Assembly: GCA_051453625.1 (NCBI GenBank)
Contig: JBOZIK010000001.1
Location: 79,366,631-79,430,630, forward strand
DNA: 64,000 nucleotides
Origin: Welwitschia mirabilis
Taxonomy: Eukaryota > Gnetophyta > Gnetopsida > Welwitschiales
Direction of reading: 5' to 3'
The notes under the pieces were generated by a model. It was not told the DNA's origin, did no database searches, and worked only from the letters and a program-made list of their open reading frames with translations. The translations under genes and the position numbers were made by a program. Below, one piece after another: positions 36,801 through 47,531 of this stretch (position 1 is the first letter of the stretch; each line of letters starts with the position of its first letter).

Positions 36801-37489
36801 ATTTTTATAATACCCTTTTGAAAGTAAATTTGATCATCACTCTCATATCCTACTTATGTATGAACTTACTTTGACTTAATATTTTGAGCCCTTAGCATTG
36901 ATGGGTCATTTTGCACCATTTAGAGATGTTTTAAGGAATTGGGGGTCATTTGTAAGCACAAATCCACCTCATGGACCACTTGTCACCTATATTCATGATA
37001 TTTCAAAATGAAGTGTAAGCCTATGAAGTTGAGCACAATCATGTTTGTATAGTGTATAACTTGAAATAAAACCAACTCATTTGGAGAATAATAGGATATC
37101 AAGTTGGAATGCCATTAATGGGAGTTGCAACCTCCTATTATATTGGTTATCCTCAAACTTATCCATGTATGTTCGTAACGAGTTTACATTTCCTTAGCTA
37201 TTTATAAGATATCTTTTTATGTGATGAAAAATTAAGAAGAAATAAAGGACACAAACTTATGACATTGTTGTTTGTAAACCAAAATAACCTAGGAATCAAT
37301 TACAGATAAATATATAATAATAATATAATTTATTCTTCTCAAAACATAAAAATGCTAATGAAGGCAAAAGTAAAATTTGTTCTTAGGTTTATTGTGTCTA
37401 TTAGGTAATAATATTAAAGAATGAAAGAAAAGAGAAGAGGAAAAAAGAATGTGGTACTTAATTAGGATAAGAAAAGAGAGGGTGTCACA
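33890..37489 (+). repeat. long gypsy LTR, copy B (gap-free, ~3.6 kb)
   Basis: Collinear with copy A from 'cccatatttgtaa' at about 33904 through the TATA box, 'gatcttcatcaatcttcaac' and the final 'aggataagaaaagagagggt'. The end GGGTGTCACA at 37480-37489 mirrors the inverted start of copy C. The start is blurred (no polypurine tract). A decayed primer site follows at 37494. It gives the only uninterrupted view of this LTR family in the window. Confidence 0.85.
34750..34758 (+). promoter_or_regulatory. LTR B TATA box
   Basis: CTATATATA is followed by 'gcaatcctttcctctcttgc', collinear with the TATA box in copy A. Conservation of this block in two diverged copies supports a promoter role. Confidence 0.6.
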
Positions 37490-37493
37490 ATTA

Positions 37494-37505
37494 TGATATT
37501 TGTTT
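37494..37505 (+). promoter_or_regulatory. decayed primer binding site after LTR B
   Basis: TGATATTTGTTT lies four bases past the LTR end, where TGGTATCAGAGC is expected. Several differences are G-to-A or C-to-T. It suggests B was a 5' LTR whose internal region is now lost or replaced. Confidence 0.4.
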
Positions 37506-38175
37506 TCCATATTTTCCCTAATACTCCTATTTGAGACTTAATTAAATTAGATTCTGGAGGTCATTTTCTTGCTACATAATAAACGAGGCTAATATGTAAT
37601 ATGTTTTCTTATTTATTATTTATTTTTAATATATACATATCATCTTTGTAGAACACTTTGGATATATATGAACTATTATAACTAGTACTTTGGGTTTTTA
37701 AAGGTGTTTATTTTAATAAACACCTTAAGAAAAAAAGGAAGTCTTTTTAAGGCATTTTCTTAAACAAACACCTTAAAAGCACCTTTTACTTTTTTTTATT
37801 ACGTTTTTTAAAAAAAGGCCTTAAAAAAAGCTTGTATTGGTTGTAAAAGTATTAAAAATTTTTGTTTTTTAAGGCATTTAAAAAAGAAACACCTTAAACA
37901 CATGCTTAGATTAAAAAAATAAAAACCATTTCATTCCTCCTCTTTTTCTTTGTTGCCTTCTTATTCAAGCCCACCTTTTTATCTAAGCCCCGAGCCCTCC
38001 ATTATAGAATCTTGAGGGTCTTAGAGATTCAGTCACATCCATCGTGTTATTCTTTTCGGTTTCTTAGGGTTTTTANNNNNNNNNNNNNNNNNNNNNNNNN
38101 NNNNNNNNNNNNNNNNNNNNNNNNNNNNNNNNNNNNNNNNNNNNNNNNNNNNNNNNNNNNNNNNNNNNNNNNNNN

Positions 38176-38188
38176 CCTCCCCCTTCCC

Positions 38189-38222
<34 letters not shown>

Positions 38223-38273
38223 GCCTCCCCCCCTCCCCCTCTCTCTCTCTCTCTCTTTCTCCCCCCCCCTTCT
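38176..38273. repeat. (CT)n / C-rich pyrimidine microsatellite
   Basis: Long CT runs alternate with C-rich blocks directly after a 100-N gap (38076-38175). Pyrimidine tracts of this kind are typical of plant 5' leaders, which fits the ORF that follows at 38309. Confidence 0.95.
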
Positions 38274-38308
38274 CCAAACCTTTTGCCTAAAGAGATTTTT
38301 TTACAAGA

Positions 38309-38470
38309 ATGATAGCCGATTCATTAGCATTAGAGCATGTGGTTATAAAGTTAGCCAGCAACTTGAGCCTTGTAGATCAGCCAGAGGCTATTCTTCATCC
38401 TGAGGGGCCTAAGCCCTCCATTGCTTCATTGGTTTCTGCTCTACCTACTCACTACTCACTGCTTGCTTAG
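38309..38470 (+). CDS. short ORF, 53 codons, possible captured first exon
   Basis: An ATG 35 bp after the CT tract opens a frame with balanced composition, 'MIADSLALEHVVIKLASNLS' then 'LVDQPEAILHPEGPKPSIAS', unlike the Asn/Lys/Ile-rich translations of the surrounding repeats. It stops at TAG 38468. I do not recognise the protein. CT-rich leader plus a real-looking N-terminus inside a CACTA-like element suggests a transduplicated 5' end of a host gene. It could equally be chance. Confidence 0.4.
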   Translation: MIADSLALEHVVIKLASNLSLVDQPEAILHPEGPKPSIASLVSALPTHYSLLA

Positions 38471-39429
38471 CTCCACCATGGTGTAGCTCTGCAACACAAT
38501 CTACTGTTTTTTATCATTCGAAATCTCTTTATATCTCTGAATGAGCACAAGAACATTTTGTACTTGCTAGGGTTTATATTGGGTTTGCTAGGGTTTTTAT
38601 TGCTTTTGCTAGATTATTCATTTTGTTTTGTGTGATTGTTGTAATCTTTGATGAGAAATTTATGTTTTCTTTTCTATTTTTAGATCTTTTTACAATCTTT
38701 GAATGGAAAGAGCGATAGAACAGTAAAACAAAATTCACTGTTTATCTTAATCAAATACTAGTTTTAATTCAAGTTTCTACGTTTTTTATGTTTAGCACTC
38801 TCGACGATGGCACTATGCTATCATAGTCTTGATCCACGCGTCAATTTAGTATAAGCGCTCGATGGTTCTGACTCGTTTGATTCCATTTCCTCAACTATGA
38901 AGTGATACATTATCCTATTTGAATTCTTATTTTCATTTTGCTTTTAACTATCATTAATAACTTTATAGTTCTATGATGCAAAATGAAAGCCAACACATTT
39001 GTGAAAGTGTATAATAGTATGTGGAAAGAAGTGGATTTAGAATATTCTAAATTTACTTTAATGAAACAAAACACTTGTTAAAAATGCCCAAAGATCTATG
39101 GAAATGCTCAATAATAAAGAAGCATTATACATAGTCAATCATAGAAAGAAACACAAATAGGATAGCATTCTCTTCCCCTTGCACATCCATTATGCATGTC
39201 TTTACGAGAGTTTTAAAATTTTAGCAAACATCACACATGAATTTCTGTGCTGACTTTGTTAAACAACTTCAAGATTCTACCATTCGCACACTTAAATTAT
39301 GTTTGGACATGTAGTATTCCATGGTGGACCATTTGTGAAGAAGGTTTTGAGTTATTAGAAACTGCACAAAAAGGCTTTAGATAAGTTTTCTAGTTGTAAT
39401 ATTAAGATCTGTAGTCAGATTGCGTTGGA

Positions 39430-39700
39430 TATGTGATACAAGTCATTTTTGTGGTATTTCTTCTATTAAAATCTAGAATACTAACAATAGTTGAGGGTAA
39501 CAAGATGGCTTTAATGAACATCCAAATGCTCTGGAATTTTACTAAGCCCTCCATAGTTATCAACATTTCCGTTCTTGGTGCTACCAGAGGCATACACACT
39601 ACCGATAGCAGTCTCATTGGAGCGGTTATCAAGACTCCATGCATTACATCTAAGAACTTAATCAGGTTTTGGTTTTTTTTATGATTCTCTTTTAACACAA
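39430..39700. other. higher-complexity segment inside the CACTA element
   Basis: Both strands are open here for 83 (plus) and 98 (minus) codons. Composition is more gene-like than the flanks, e.g. plus 'SVLGATRGIHTTDSSLIGAV' and minus 'LLSVVCMPLVAPRTEMLITM'. I cannot choose a strand or name a family. It could be a second captured exon. The stretch 42200-42370 is similar in character. The rest of 38470-42650 shows no gene. Confidence 0.3.
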
Positions 39701-42700
39701 TTTAATTGAATTTTGTAGCATAACAATCTTAAGTTCGTTGTATAGTGTGTTAGTAGGAAGAAAAAAGATCTAGAGAAATTTAACGTTACGATGTTGTAAA
39801 TGCATGTTTTCTTTTCTAAAATTAAGGAAGCATATTCAACCTTAAAATTACTATTGTTTTCTTTGTGTTTATTTGTAATTCAAGCACTATAAATGCTAAG
39901 CCTTATGCAAGTGGATGCTACAATATTCATTCCTAACTAGATTTGCTTATCATGATAGTTTTAGGGAAAATAGTCTATATTTTATGTTACTTAACAACAT
40001 GCACATTTGACATGTATTTTTTTTGGTAAAATTACATTATGAATGCTCATCTAAGTCATCATATTTATGAATACTTTCTGTCTGTTTTTGAAGTGTGTCA
40101 CTTTTAATGCCAACTTCTCTAAAATTGATTCTAAATGATAAATTAATAAAAGAGTGTTATTTTACTTGTTTTGGCCAATCAAAAATTTAACATCATTCAT
40201 AAATATCTTTTATTAAGGTTTTTTTTCCCAATTTTCTTGCTATATTTAAGATTGTTATCATAGAAACAATTTTTTTAAAGATTTGTCATTTCTTATGATA
40301 AATCCTATCACATATATGTGTAGATGGATTGTATAATTTTTACTTAAGATGTTTATGAAAGATGGTTTTAAAACCTACATGTATCTCCTTATTGTCTATT
40401 GACAAAGTAGATATTGAATTACGGTAATGATAAAAAGAATGTTTTAATCATAAGCAGTCTCATATGAAGCTTAAAATACAATTTTTTTACAGACTTATCA
40501 AAAGTTAAAGCTTTAAAGGACTCAAGAAATCTTCGAGTGGTGGACTAAATTATCTTGTATCCTTGAATATCACTATAATGGGTTATAGTCCATAAAGGTC
40601 AAATATTCTAGTGTCTATTTAAGCCATTTCAAGTTAACTTCAACCTTTANNNNNNNNNNNNNNNNNNNNNNNNNNNNNNNNNNNNNNNNNNNNNNNNNNN
40701 NNNNNNNNNNNNNNNNNNNNNNNNNNNNNNNNNNNNNNNNNNNNNNNNNNNNNNNNNNNNNNNNNNNNNNNNNNNNNNNNNNNNNNNNNNNNNNNNNNNN
40801 NNNNNNNNNNNNNNNNNNNNNNNNNNNNNNNNNNNNNNNNNNNNNNNNNNNNNNNNNNNNNNNNNNNNNNNNNNNNNNNNNNNNNNNNNNNNNNNNNNNN
40901 NNNNNNNNNNNNNNNNNNNNNNNNNNNNNNNNNNTCCTTAGTTTTCAAATAGTTTTATACCTAACATATCTTGTACTACAACTTAACAATGATCATGTAA
41001 ACTATGACAACCCACCAGAGGAGGATAGTCTGCAACTGACAAGAAAGAAATGGAAACTGGATTCCTTTGAAAAAATGAAAAAAATCCATCACTAATTACA
41101 TGTCATTCATTAAACGAATTTTGTATTATAGAAATGGAATATGGTTCTATCATATTTTTTACCACATGTTGCACTTATATTGTTCTTACAGTAGAGTGAT
41201 TATTTATTGAACTAGATATCCTTGTTTCTAGTAGTCTTCTTTGCAGCCAAATCTAATTTCTTCTCAGATGTAAGTTGGTAAATGTAACACATAAGCATTA
41301 ATTTGGTCAAATTATGTGTCTAAAAAGCATTGGAAGAAGAAATAAAAGAACATATATATGCAAATTATTAGTAAAGGCAAAAATAAATTACCAAAATTAA
41401 GCACACCATGCATGAAATCACTTGTATAGTAATTTCACAAACCCAAATTATAATAAAAATTTGCACATATGATAACCACTGGTTTTAGAAGTGTCTTTTA
41501 GGAATTTTAAAGGAAGGATTTATAATAATTTTCAATCTTTTTGGAATGTAATTTCTACTATTATAGTTTGTAGTAGCAAAGGTGAAGTAAGAAAGATGAG
41601 CCATGATTGTTAGGACTGAAGGCAAAAGTGATACTGCTAAGCTTATTTCCACATTATTGAAAAGATTTTCATTCTTTTAGAGTCGTGCGACCTCTGATAA
41701 TAATTTACAGCATTTAATTTTCATTCATACTCTTCTTATGGGTTTTACTTCTTATAAATTTGTTATTGCAAATTTGCTTACAGTTTACTCAAACAAGGAA
41801 TGAAACAGATAGTGCTTTCATTAGATCATCCTCAAATAAATGCACTAGAGATGCAAGGAAATAAAGATGCCCTTATTTTGGTACATGTCTTTGTATACCT
41901 AGTATTGCTGGAGTTTTTAAAAAGTATAATAGCTTACCCGTTAATACGTTATTGTGTTTTTCATACGAATCTTCTATAGGCCTATAAAAGTGTTACTGAG
42001 TAAATAAAAAAAGGAAAAGAACAAGTGAACTGAGTATTAGAAGCTGATCATACATATCCACCTCTTCCTGAAGATATTCACGCTCTTTTACATATTTGCC
42101 TCTTCCTAAAGATATCATTATTCTAGCTCCTTCTTGTAAATTTATGGCCTACACATTCTCTGCTCTCACATCCTTAATTCCTCTTGAATTTCACTTTTAA
42201 GCGTAATGACGGCACTAGTGGGTAATACACCAATGACTGCGAATGGCAATGTGTTTACTGAGCATTCCAAAGGCAATTCTATATTCATCCCAGCCACATT
42301 TAATGGCTGTTATATCATCCCCAAATCTCACATTGTAATCTTTAATGTGGACATATGAGCATGATTCTGCAAACACACACCATTTCTAAACATTCAGTTG
42401 AGCAGCACAAGATGTGTTGAAGGTATTAGTCTAAATTTCTTACATGAATATGACATGGTTTCTAGTTGTACTCTTAATATTATTCCCTTTTTATTTGTTA
42501 ATCCTTGTGTATGAATAAGACTTTTGCAAGTACCAACATTGGATTCAGTGGTTGCTTTTTATTTTTTTCAACCACGCAAACACATTCTAAATAGAAAGTA
42601 ATATTTTTTAAAGCCTATTTTTCATTTCCATAAAAAACGACCATTTTAGTGGAGGTAATATATATATTTTTTTTAATTTCAAAGTTGTAGCTTCTTTTAA

Positions 42701-42746
42701 GGCGTTTTATCTAGAAACGCCTTAAAAGCCTATATTTCTTGTAGTG

Positions 42747-43135
42747 TTTTAAGGAGATCTAAATAATCTTAGAAGAATTTTCTAGCTCCTATTCAAAAAT
42801 CAAATATATTAGTTGCAATAGTGAGATTAGAATAATAACCTAATACTTTCTAGTTTAATAATGAATAAAATGTATAATACCATCCTCTCTCATCCTCAAT
42901 AATAGTGAAGACTAAATCAACTAGGGAATTTTCATCTATCTAATGTATTTTGGTCTTAGATTTTTAATTTGGTACAGAAACTTTGAGCTTAACTAAAAAT
43001 TTATTTTTTTAACCTTACGTCATCATTCAAGGCTTTAAATATCAGGAAAGAAATTATCTTTAGAAATGCCCCTTTGCATAATTGTAGGTTGTGACTTTTT
43101 TCAAAATCTTTTTAACAAGTGTTTTGGGAACACCC
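42747..43135. other. AT-rich spacer, nothing recognised
   Basis: No frame or repeat was assigned between the CACTA end and the poly(T) start of the first retrocopy. Confidence 0.5.
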
Positions 43136-43492
43136 TTTTTTTTTTTTGAAAAAAGTATACGTATTAAACTAGGGAATGTACATCAGGGGGCAACATCACC
43201 TGAGCGTTACAAAAGCATTGAAATGTTCATAACAGCGAGAACAACAAACCAAATCAAAAAAGGGGACGAAACCGCAAGAAATGACATAACAAGAAGTTGC
43301 CTAAAAGCGTGCAAGTACTAATGGAAACAACCATACAAAAGGACTTAAGACTACTGAAGACTGGGGGCAAAACCACCCCTACAAACCAAAACTTACAAAA
43401 AACTCAGATTCCCAAGGACAAGACTAAAAAGAAAGAGGATACCAGTCCTCTATAGAAAGGAAACATGCTATCATGGTTGTGTTCGAGTAAAA
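43136..43492 (-). mobile_element. poly(A)-tailed retrocopy, copy 1 (3' part)
   Basis: On the minus strand the sequence ends in a 12-base poly(A) (poly-T 43136-43147). The preceding ~345 bp matches copy 2 (44973-45350) closely, including 'gaaatgttcataacag', 'caaccatacaaaaggactta' and 'aaacatgctatcatggttgt'. The 5' side enters a 100-N gap and does not resume beyond it, so it is 5'-truncated there or within the gap. 5' truncation with a poly(A) tail is the signature of LINE-mediated insertion. Confidence 0.75.
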
Positions 43493-43592
43493 NNNNNNNN
43501 NNNNNNNNNNNNNNNNNNNNNNNNNNNNNNNNNNNNNNNNNNNNNNNNNNNNNNNNNNNNNNNNNNNNNNNNNNNNNNNNNNNNNNNNNNNN

Positions 43593-44970
43593 TAACAATC
43601 AAGCAACAATGATAACTAACTCTAGTTTTTAAAACAAGCAGAAAGAAGATGACAGTAGAACACTGCTAAAAATTCCAAGATAAAGTTGTCAACAAGATTT
43701 GATGAGAGTTAGATTTGGCATTTGGGATCAATGTTGCAGCATGCCTAACCACACCATGGCATGACTTTGTCCAATTAAAATGATTTTTTCTTAACAAAAA
43801 ATATTAAAAGATGGAACTAATGTGACTAGTCGATGATAAAATTAGAGGGTTGCTATTAGCAGCAGGATGGCAAATTAGTATAGAAAGTTGAAAGAAGGAT
43901 TGGAGTGCACAGCTAATGATCAAAGCACTGAAAAAGATCAGCTTACATCATGTTAAGGATTTGAGGTTAGGGTTCACAGGTGAACATTTCAATGACGACA
44001 AAAAACCTAAAAATTACATGACCTATATTTTTACATGACCCATATCACACATGACATAGTAAAGCAACCAAACATGCCAACTGACACGTCAGAGGATTGG
44101 AGAAGATACATGGGAATTCTAACCTATTGTACATCCCGAGAAATTATGAAAAGTAAGGTGACGACTACTATGATGGACGAGTCAACTTACCTATGAAACA
44201 TTAACAAGGCTCTTTGCTTTACTTCAGTGGATTCCTTTTGCAATATGGACTGGGAAGCTCCAAGCAAAAAGGAGAACAATAGTGTGCCACAATTTGGATG
44301 ATGATAAGTAGAAGACTTCAAAGATTTATAAAGGTGACGTGGTCAGATTTGAAGATTCACAACTTAAGATGCATGGCTTTTCACATTGGGACTTTTCTGT
44401 TTTTACCTCCTCCTGTAATATTATTATATTAACCAGATAAAAAAACTCTTAATGAAACATTTTTGTAAATTAATACTTGTATAGACAAGTGAATTGTTTT
44501 GCTGCTGTTGGAGTTACTTTACATTGTTTATAAAAGAAACCAGAAAATAACAATTATTAACAGATTTACCAAACCCTGGAAGAAAAATATAGTTGTTTTA
44601 CCTTCTCCATCTAACATAAAAGGGTTGTTATCATTAAAAAACTCCTTTGAAATATTATTCAAACTCACTCAATGAAATAAATTCATTCCTACATAAAAAG
44701 GTGGGACCAATGTCAACTCTCTTATCAATGCATGCATAAAACTAAAGCATAATGCAGACATATATAGCAAACATCTGAGAATAGAAAATTTTGTCCCTGT
44801 TTGTCTTTCCTTTAAATCAAAGCTGCCATCAAGTTCAACCATCATGATACACATGCTAGAATTTCTCATACAAATCAATTCAGTTTGCCTTTACATTTTC
44901 CTTCACTTCCTAAGTTGATTCTTTTGATGAATGTAACTGTCGCCAGATATTAAGTAGGGGAAGTTCCTTA
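43593..44970. other. gene-free spacer between the two retrocopies
   Basis: Short frames only (e.g. minus 44669-44878). No recognised domain, terminal repeat or RNA gene was seen. Confidence 0.45.
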
Positions 44971-44972
44971 CT

Positions 44973-45760
44973 CTTTTTTTTTTTTTTTTGAAGAAAGTGT
45001 ATGTATTAAAGTAGGAAATGTACATTAGGGGGTGACATCGCCCGAGCGTTACAGAAGCATTGAAATGTTCATAACAGTGAGAACAACAAACCAAACCAAA
45101 AAGTGGGGGCGAAACTGCTCCTTAAGAAATGACATAACAAGAAGTTGCCTAAAAGGGTGTAAGCACTAATGAAAACAACCATACAAAAGGACTTAAGACT
45201 GCTGAAGACCGGGGCCAAAACCGCCCCTAGAAACCAGAACTTACAAAAAAACTCGGATTAACAAGGAAAAGACCAAAAAGAAAGAGGATACTAGTCCTCT
45301 ATAGCCCTCTGCAGAAAGGAAACATGCTATCATGGTTGTGCTTGAGTAAAAATCTGCCCAGGTCGTCTAAGAGCACCTTAAAAGCTTGATTGATTTCCTT
45401 GAATTCTTCAGCACCAGCCAGGTTCTTATCTGGATGAAGGCGGAGAGCTTTCTTTCTATACGTCGACTTTATAGCCTGGGGTAGAGCTCAGTGAGAGAGA
45501 CTCAGAGTAACGAATGGACATCTTTTCAGACCCTGCATCGTCACCAGAAGAACCTCCCTACTAGCTGTATTCATGTCAATATCCTGAGTTTGGGGTTGAG
45601 GTTCCATAGAAGAGGAATCAGAAGTAGAGATTTGGAGGGAACTAGGGCCTAAAGCTGGAGAAGAAGAGTGTTGGGCATGCCCACCTTGCTCCTGGGAAGG
45701 GTGAGCTGGAGAAGAAGGGCTTGAAGCTAGGGAAGGGTGAGATGGAGGGGAACACCTTAT
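44973..45760 (-). mobile_element. poly(A)-tailed retrocopy, copy 2, with J-domain ORF
   Basis: On the minus strand: a Pro/Ser-rich frame (45752-45499), a J-domain frame (to about 45310), a ~330-bp 3' untranslated part, then a 17-base poly(A) (poly-T 44973-44989). The 3' part is shared with copy 1, so this is a repeated family and not a single processed pseudogene. There is no reverse transcriptase in the visible part. It is either a non-autonomous retroelement or a retrotransposed J-protein transcript. Confidence 0.7.
45309..45755 (-). pseudogene. J-domain (DnaJ-like) protein retropseudogene
   Basis: Minus-strand frame: a Pro/Ser-rich N-part ('HPSLASSPSSPAHPSQEQ', 'SDSSSMEPQPQTQDIDMN'), one in-frame TGA at about 45498, then 'AIKSTYRKKALRLHPDKN' and 'AEEFKEINQAFKVLLDDL', and a stop after 'MFPFCRGL'. 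This is J-domain helix II, the HPD loop with the usual DKN, and helix III. HPD stimulates Hsp70 ATPase in the family. Helix I is eroded around the stop. The N-part and J-domain share one frame, so they were one protein. It is dead as it stands. Confidence 0.75.
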
Positions 45761-46980
45761 TATGAGACCTTAATGGAAGTGATTTTTAAGAAATTTTTAC
45801 GAGTTAAAACTTGATTTTATCTGTTTGCTAATAATTACTTATGCCTTGCTTTAAGTGCAGAAAACTTTTTGTATTTATGTCTCATGTGTTTTTTTTTTTT
45901 TTTTTTGTTGGAATCTAGAAACTTAGGAAATGTAAAGTTCTACATAAAAGAAGATTTTAAAATTACAAATAATGTATGTATGTCTTTTATAATTCTATGC
46001 ATGTGCACATACTTGTTCAATATGAAATGACATAACTTGAGGTTTCTAATTTGACAGACTTTTTAACTCTTCATGTGTGGTGATGGAAGGGATTGCTGTT
46101 ACCACGGCTATAGAAGAGGTTTTCTGTCCATTATGTTTTCACTCCTTTGAACAACCATTAATATGATTAAAATGATTAGGACCCTCCTCTTATAGATAAT
46201 CATCAAATGGCTAAGATTAAAATCATCACCCACACTTGCATGTTCCTCATAGGGGTGTCTCTTCTTAAGAGTAGAATCTTTTCATTGTTAGATTAAGCAA
46301 ACCTTTCCAGAGGGCTACATTCATGATCTCGAACTTTTTCAACTTTAATGTTACTCTGGATCTAGATCTCACTACTTTGCTCATGAAATGGTGTCTTATC
46401 TAGCCGTGAAATTTCAATCTACCCTTTGGACTTTCATAGATATTAGTGCCAACGCTATACAAACAAATAATCATGCTCTAAATGTTGTTAAAATTGTTGG
46501 TCCTTAATCTAGAATAGAGAGGGAGTAGATAGTTCTCCAACTCTTTGCTCTTGATAANNNNNNNNNNTAAGCTTCCCTTAATATTAATCATATAATTAAT
46601 TAAATTATTTTTATTTAGAATCACTTTTTTGGAGGGGATGTTAAACCTGAAGCTTTTAATGACCGAACCTTTCATTGGGAGTATAACCACTATGATTGTC
46701 TAAATAAATAGTTTAATTACACCTACGCCCTCTTAGTATGTTAATCAAGTCTTCCTTATGCTTCCATACATGTTATAACTTTCCATATTCATATTTCCAT
46801 TTAATTACTTTTCTAATACTTTAAACTTCCTTTCACTCACTATACATGCCGTAAGTTTTCACTATCCCTATTTGATTACTTTATTTTAAACTGTTCATTA
46901 AAGGCTTTCAATTTAACCATTTTTCAATTCCCTACTAAATTGAACAACCTAACCCTTCTAAATTTCAGCCTTCACTACTC
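45761..46980. other. AT-rich flank upstream of the SEC23 gene
   Basis: Contains a T18 run near 45890, which could be the tail of another minus-strand retrocopy, and a 10-N gap (46558-46567). No supported gene is present. The base composition changes to gene-like at about 46980. Confidence 0.45.
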
Positions 46981-47345
46981 CCCAAGACACCAAATGCTGT
47001 GTCTCCCTCTGCGTGTTAGAAATTTTACCCTTTCCCAGGAAATTTAACCCCACGCCTTAAATCTGGTATTCTGCAGCCCACTATTCGTAATGCAAAATTT
47101 CTTCCAAAAAAACTCTGGAGAGCCCAAATCGGGTCGGACGAACCGGAAGAATCACTTGTCCGGCTTTCTCCGAGGAGATTAACCCAAGGCATCAGAAAAA
47201 AACCAGGTCGCAAGATCCCCGAAGAAACATCCATGATACACAGCTGGAAAAGAATGCGAATCCGCTGCTGCTCTGATGCTGCCAAATTGACTCACTCACT
47301 GTAAATTCAAAGACAGAAAGGAAGAAAAGCGCCTCCCGATCAGGA

Positions 47346-47456
47346 ATGTCTGCAAGCAAATCTCGGGGAAGTCCCAGTTTCATCGAAGACGCATCTCATC
47401 GAGTAAGCCTTGGCTCTGCCATTAAAACAGAGAACCCTGAAAATTCCAGGCCATGA
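47346..47456 (+). CDS. upstream ORF candidate in the SEC23 leader, 36 codons
   Basis: ATG at 47346 opens a frame 'MSASKSRGSPSFIEDASHRV...' that ends with TGA at 47454-47456, 75 bp before the SEC23 ATG. If transcription starts upstream of 47346 it would act as a uORF and lower main-frame translation. The transcription start is unknown, so this is only a candidate. Confidence 0.3.
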   Translation: MSASKSRGSPSFIEDASHRVSLGSAIKTENPENSRP

Positions 47457-47480
47457 GAGGAATCTGAATTGTTGCTGGCT

Positions 47481-47494
47481 TTAGGGTTAGGGTT
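47481..47494 (+). promoter_or_regulatory. telo-box-like motif in the SEC23 leader
   Basis: TTAGGGTTAGGGTT is two telomere-like repeats, 38 bp before the start codon. Telo boxes (AAACCCTA) are frequent near start sites of plant housekeeping genes. Function here is inferred from the motif only. Confidence 0.4.
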
Positions 47495-47531
47495 CACAGA
47501 ACAGGGAGAATTCTCCCCAAAAGTCCCTGCA

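Larger units (their letters stand above)
37675..42746. mobile_element. CACTA (En/Spm-like) DNA transposon, probably non-autonomous
   Basis: The right end reads CACTACAAGAAATA on the minus strand (42733-42746). Inside both ends lie matching subterminal palindromes: 'TTTTAAAGGTGTTT...AAACACCTTAAG' at about 37700-37735 and further AAGGC/GCCTT copies to 37900, and AAGGCGTTT...AAACGCCTT at 42700-42727. Such subterminal repeats are transposase-binding sites in this superfamily. The left terminal CACTA itself is not readable, so the left end is approximate. No transposase frame is visible, though 285 N lie inside. Confidence 0.6.

Noticed and set aside
38047-38277. Arg/Glu-Gly repeat protein on the minus strand and Leu/Ser repeat on the plus strand
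   Set aside because: Translation of a CT/GA microsatellite and an N run; no biological coding evidence.
43091-43321. 76-codon plus-strand ORF
   Set aside because: It crosses the poly(T) and the antisense of a retrocopy 3' end; the coding sense of that family is on the minus strand.
45890-45910. Third poly(A)-tailed retrocopy starting at a T run
   Set aside because: The sequence after the T run does not match copies 1 or 2; a bare T run is not enough.
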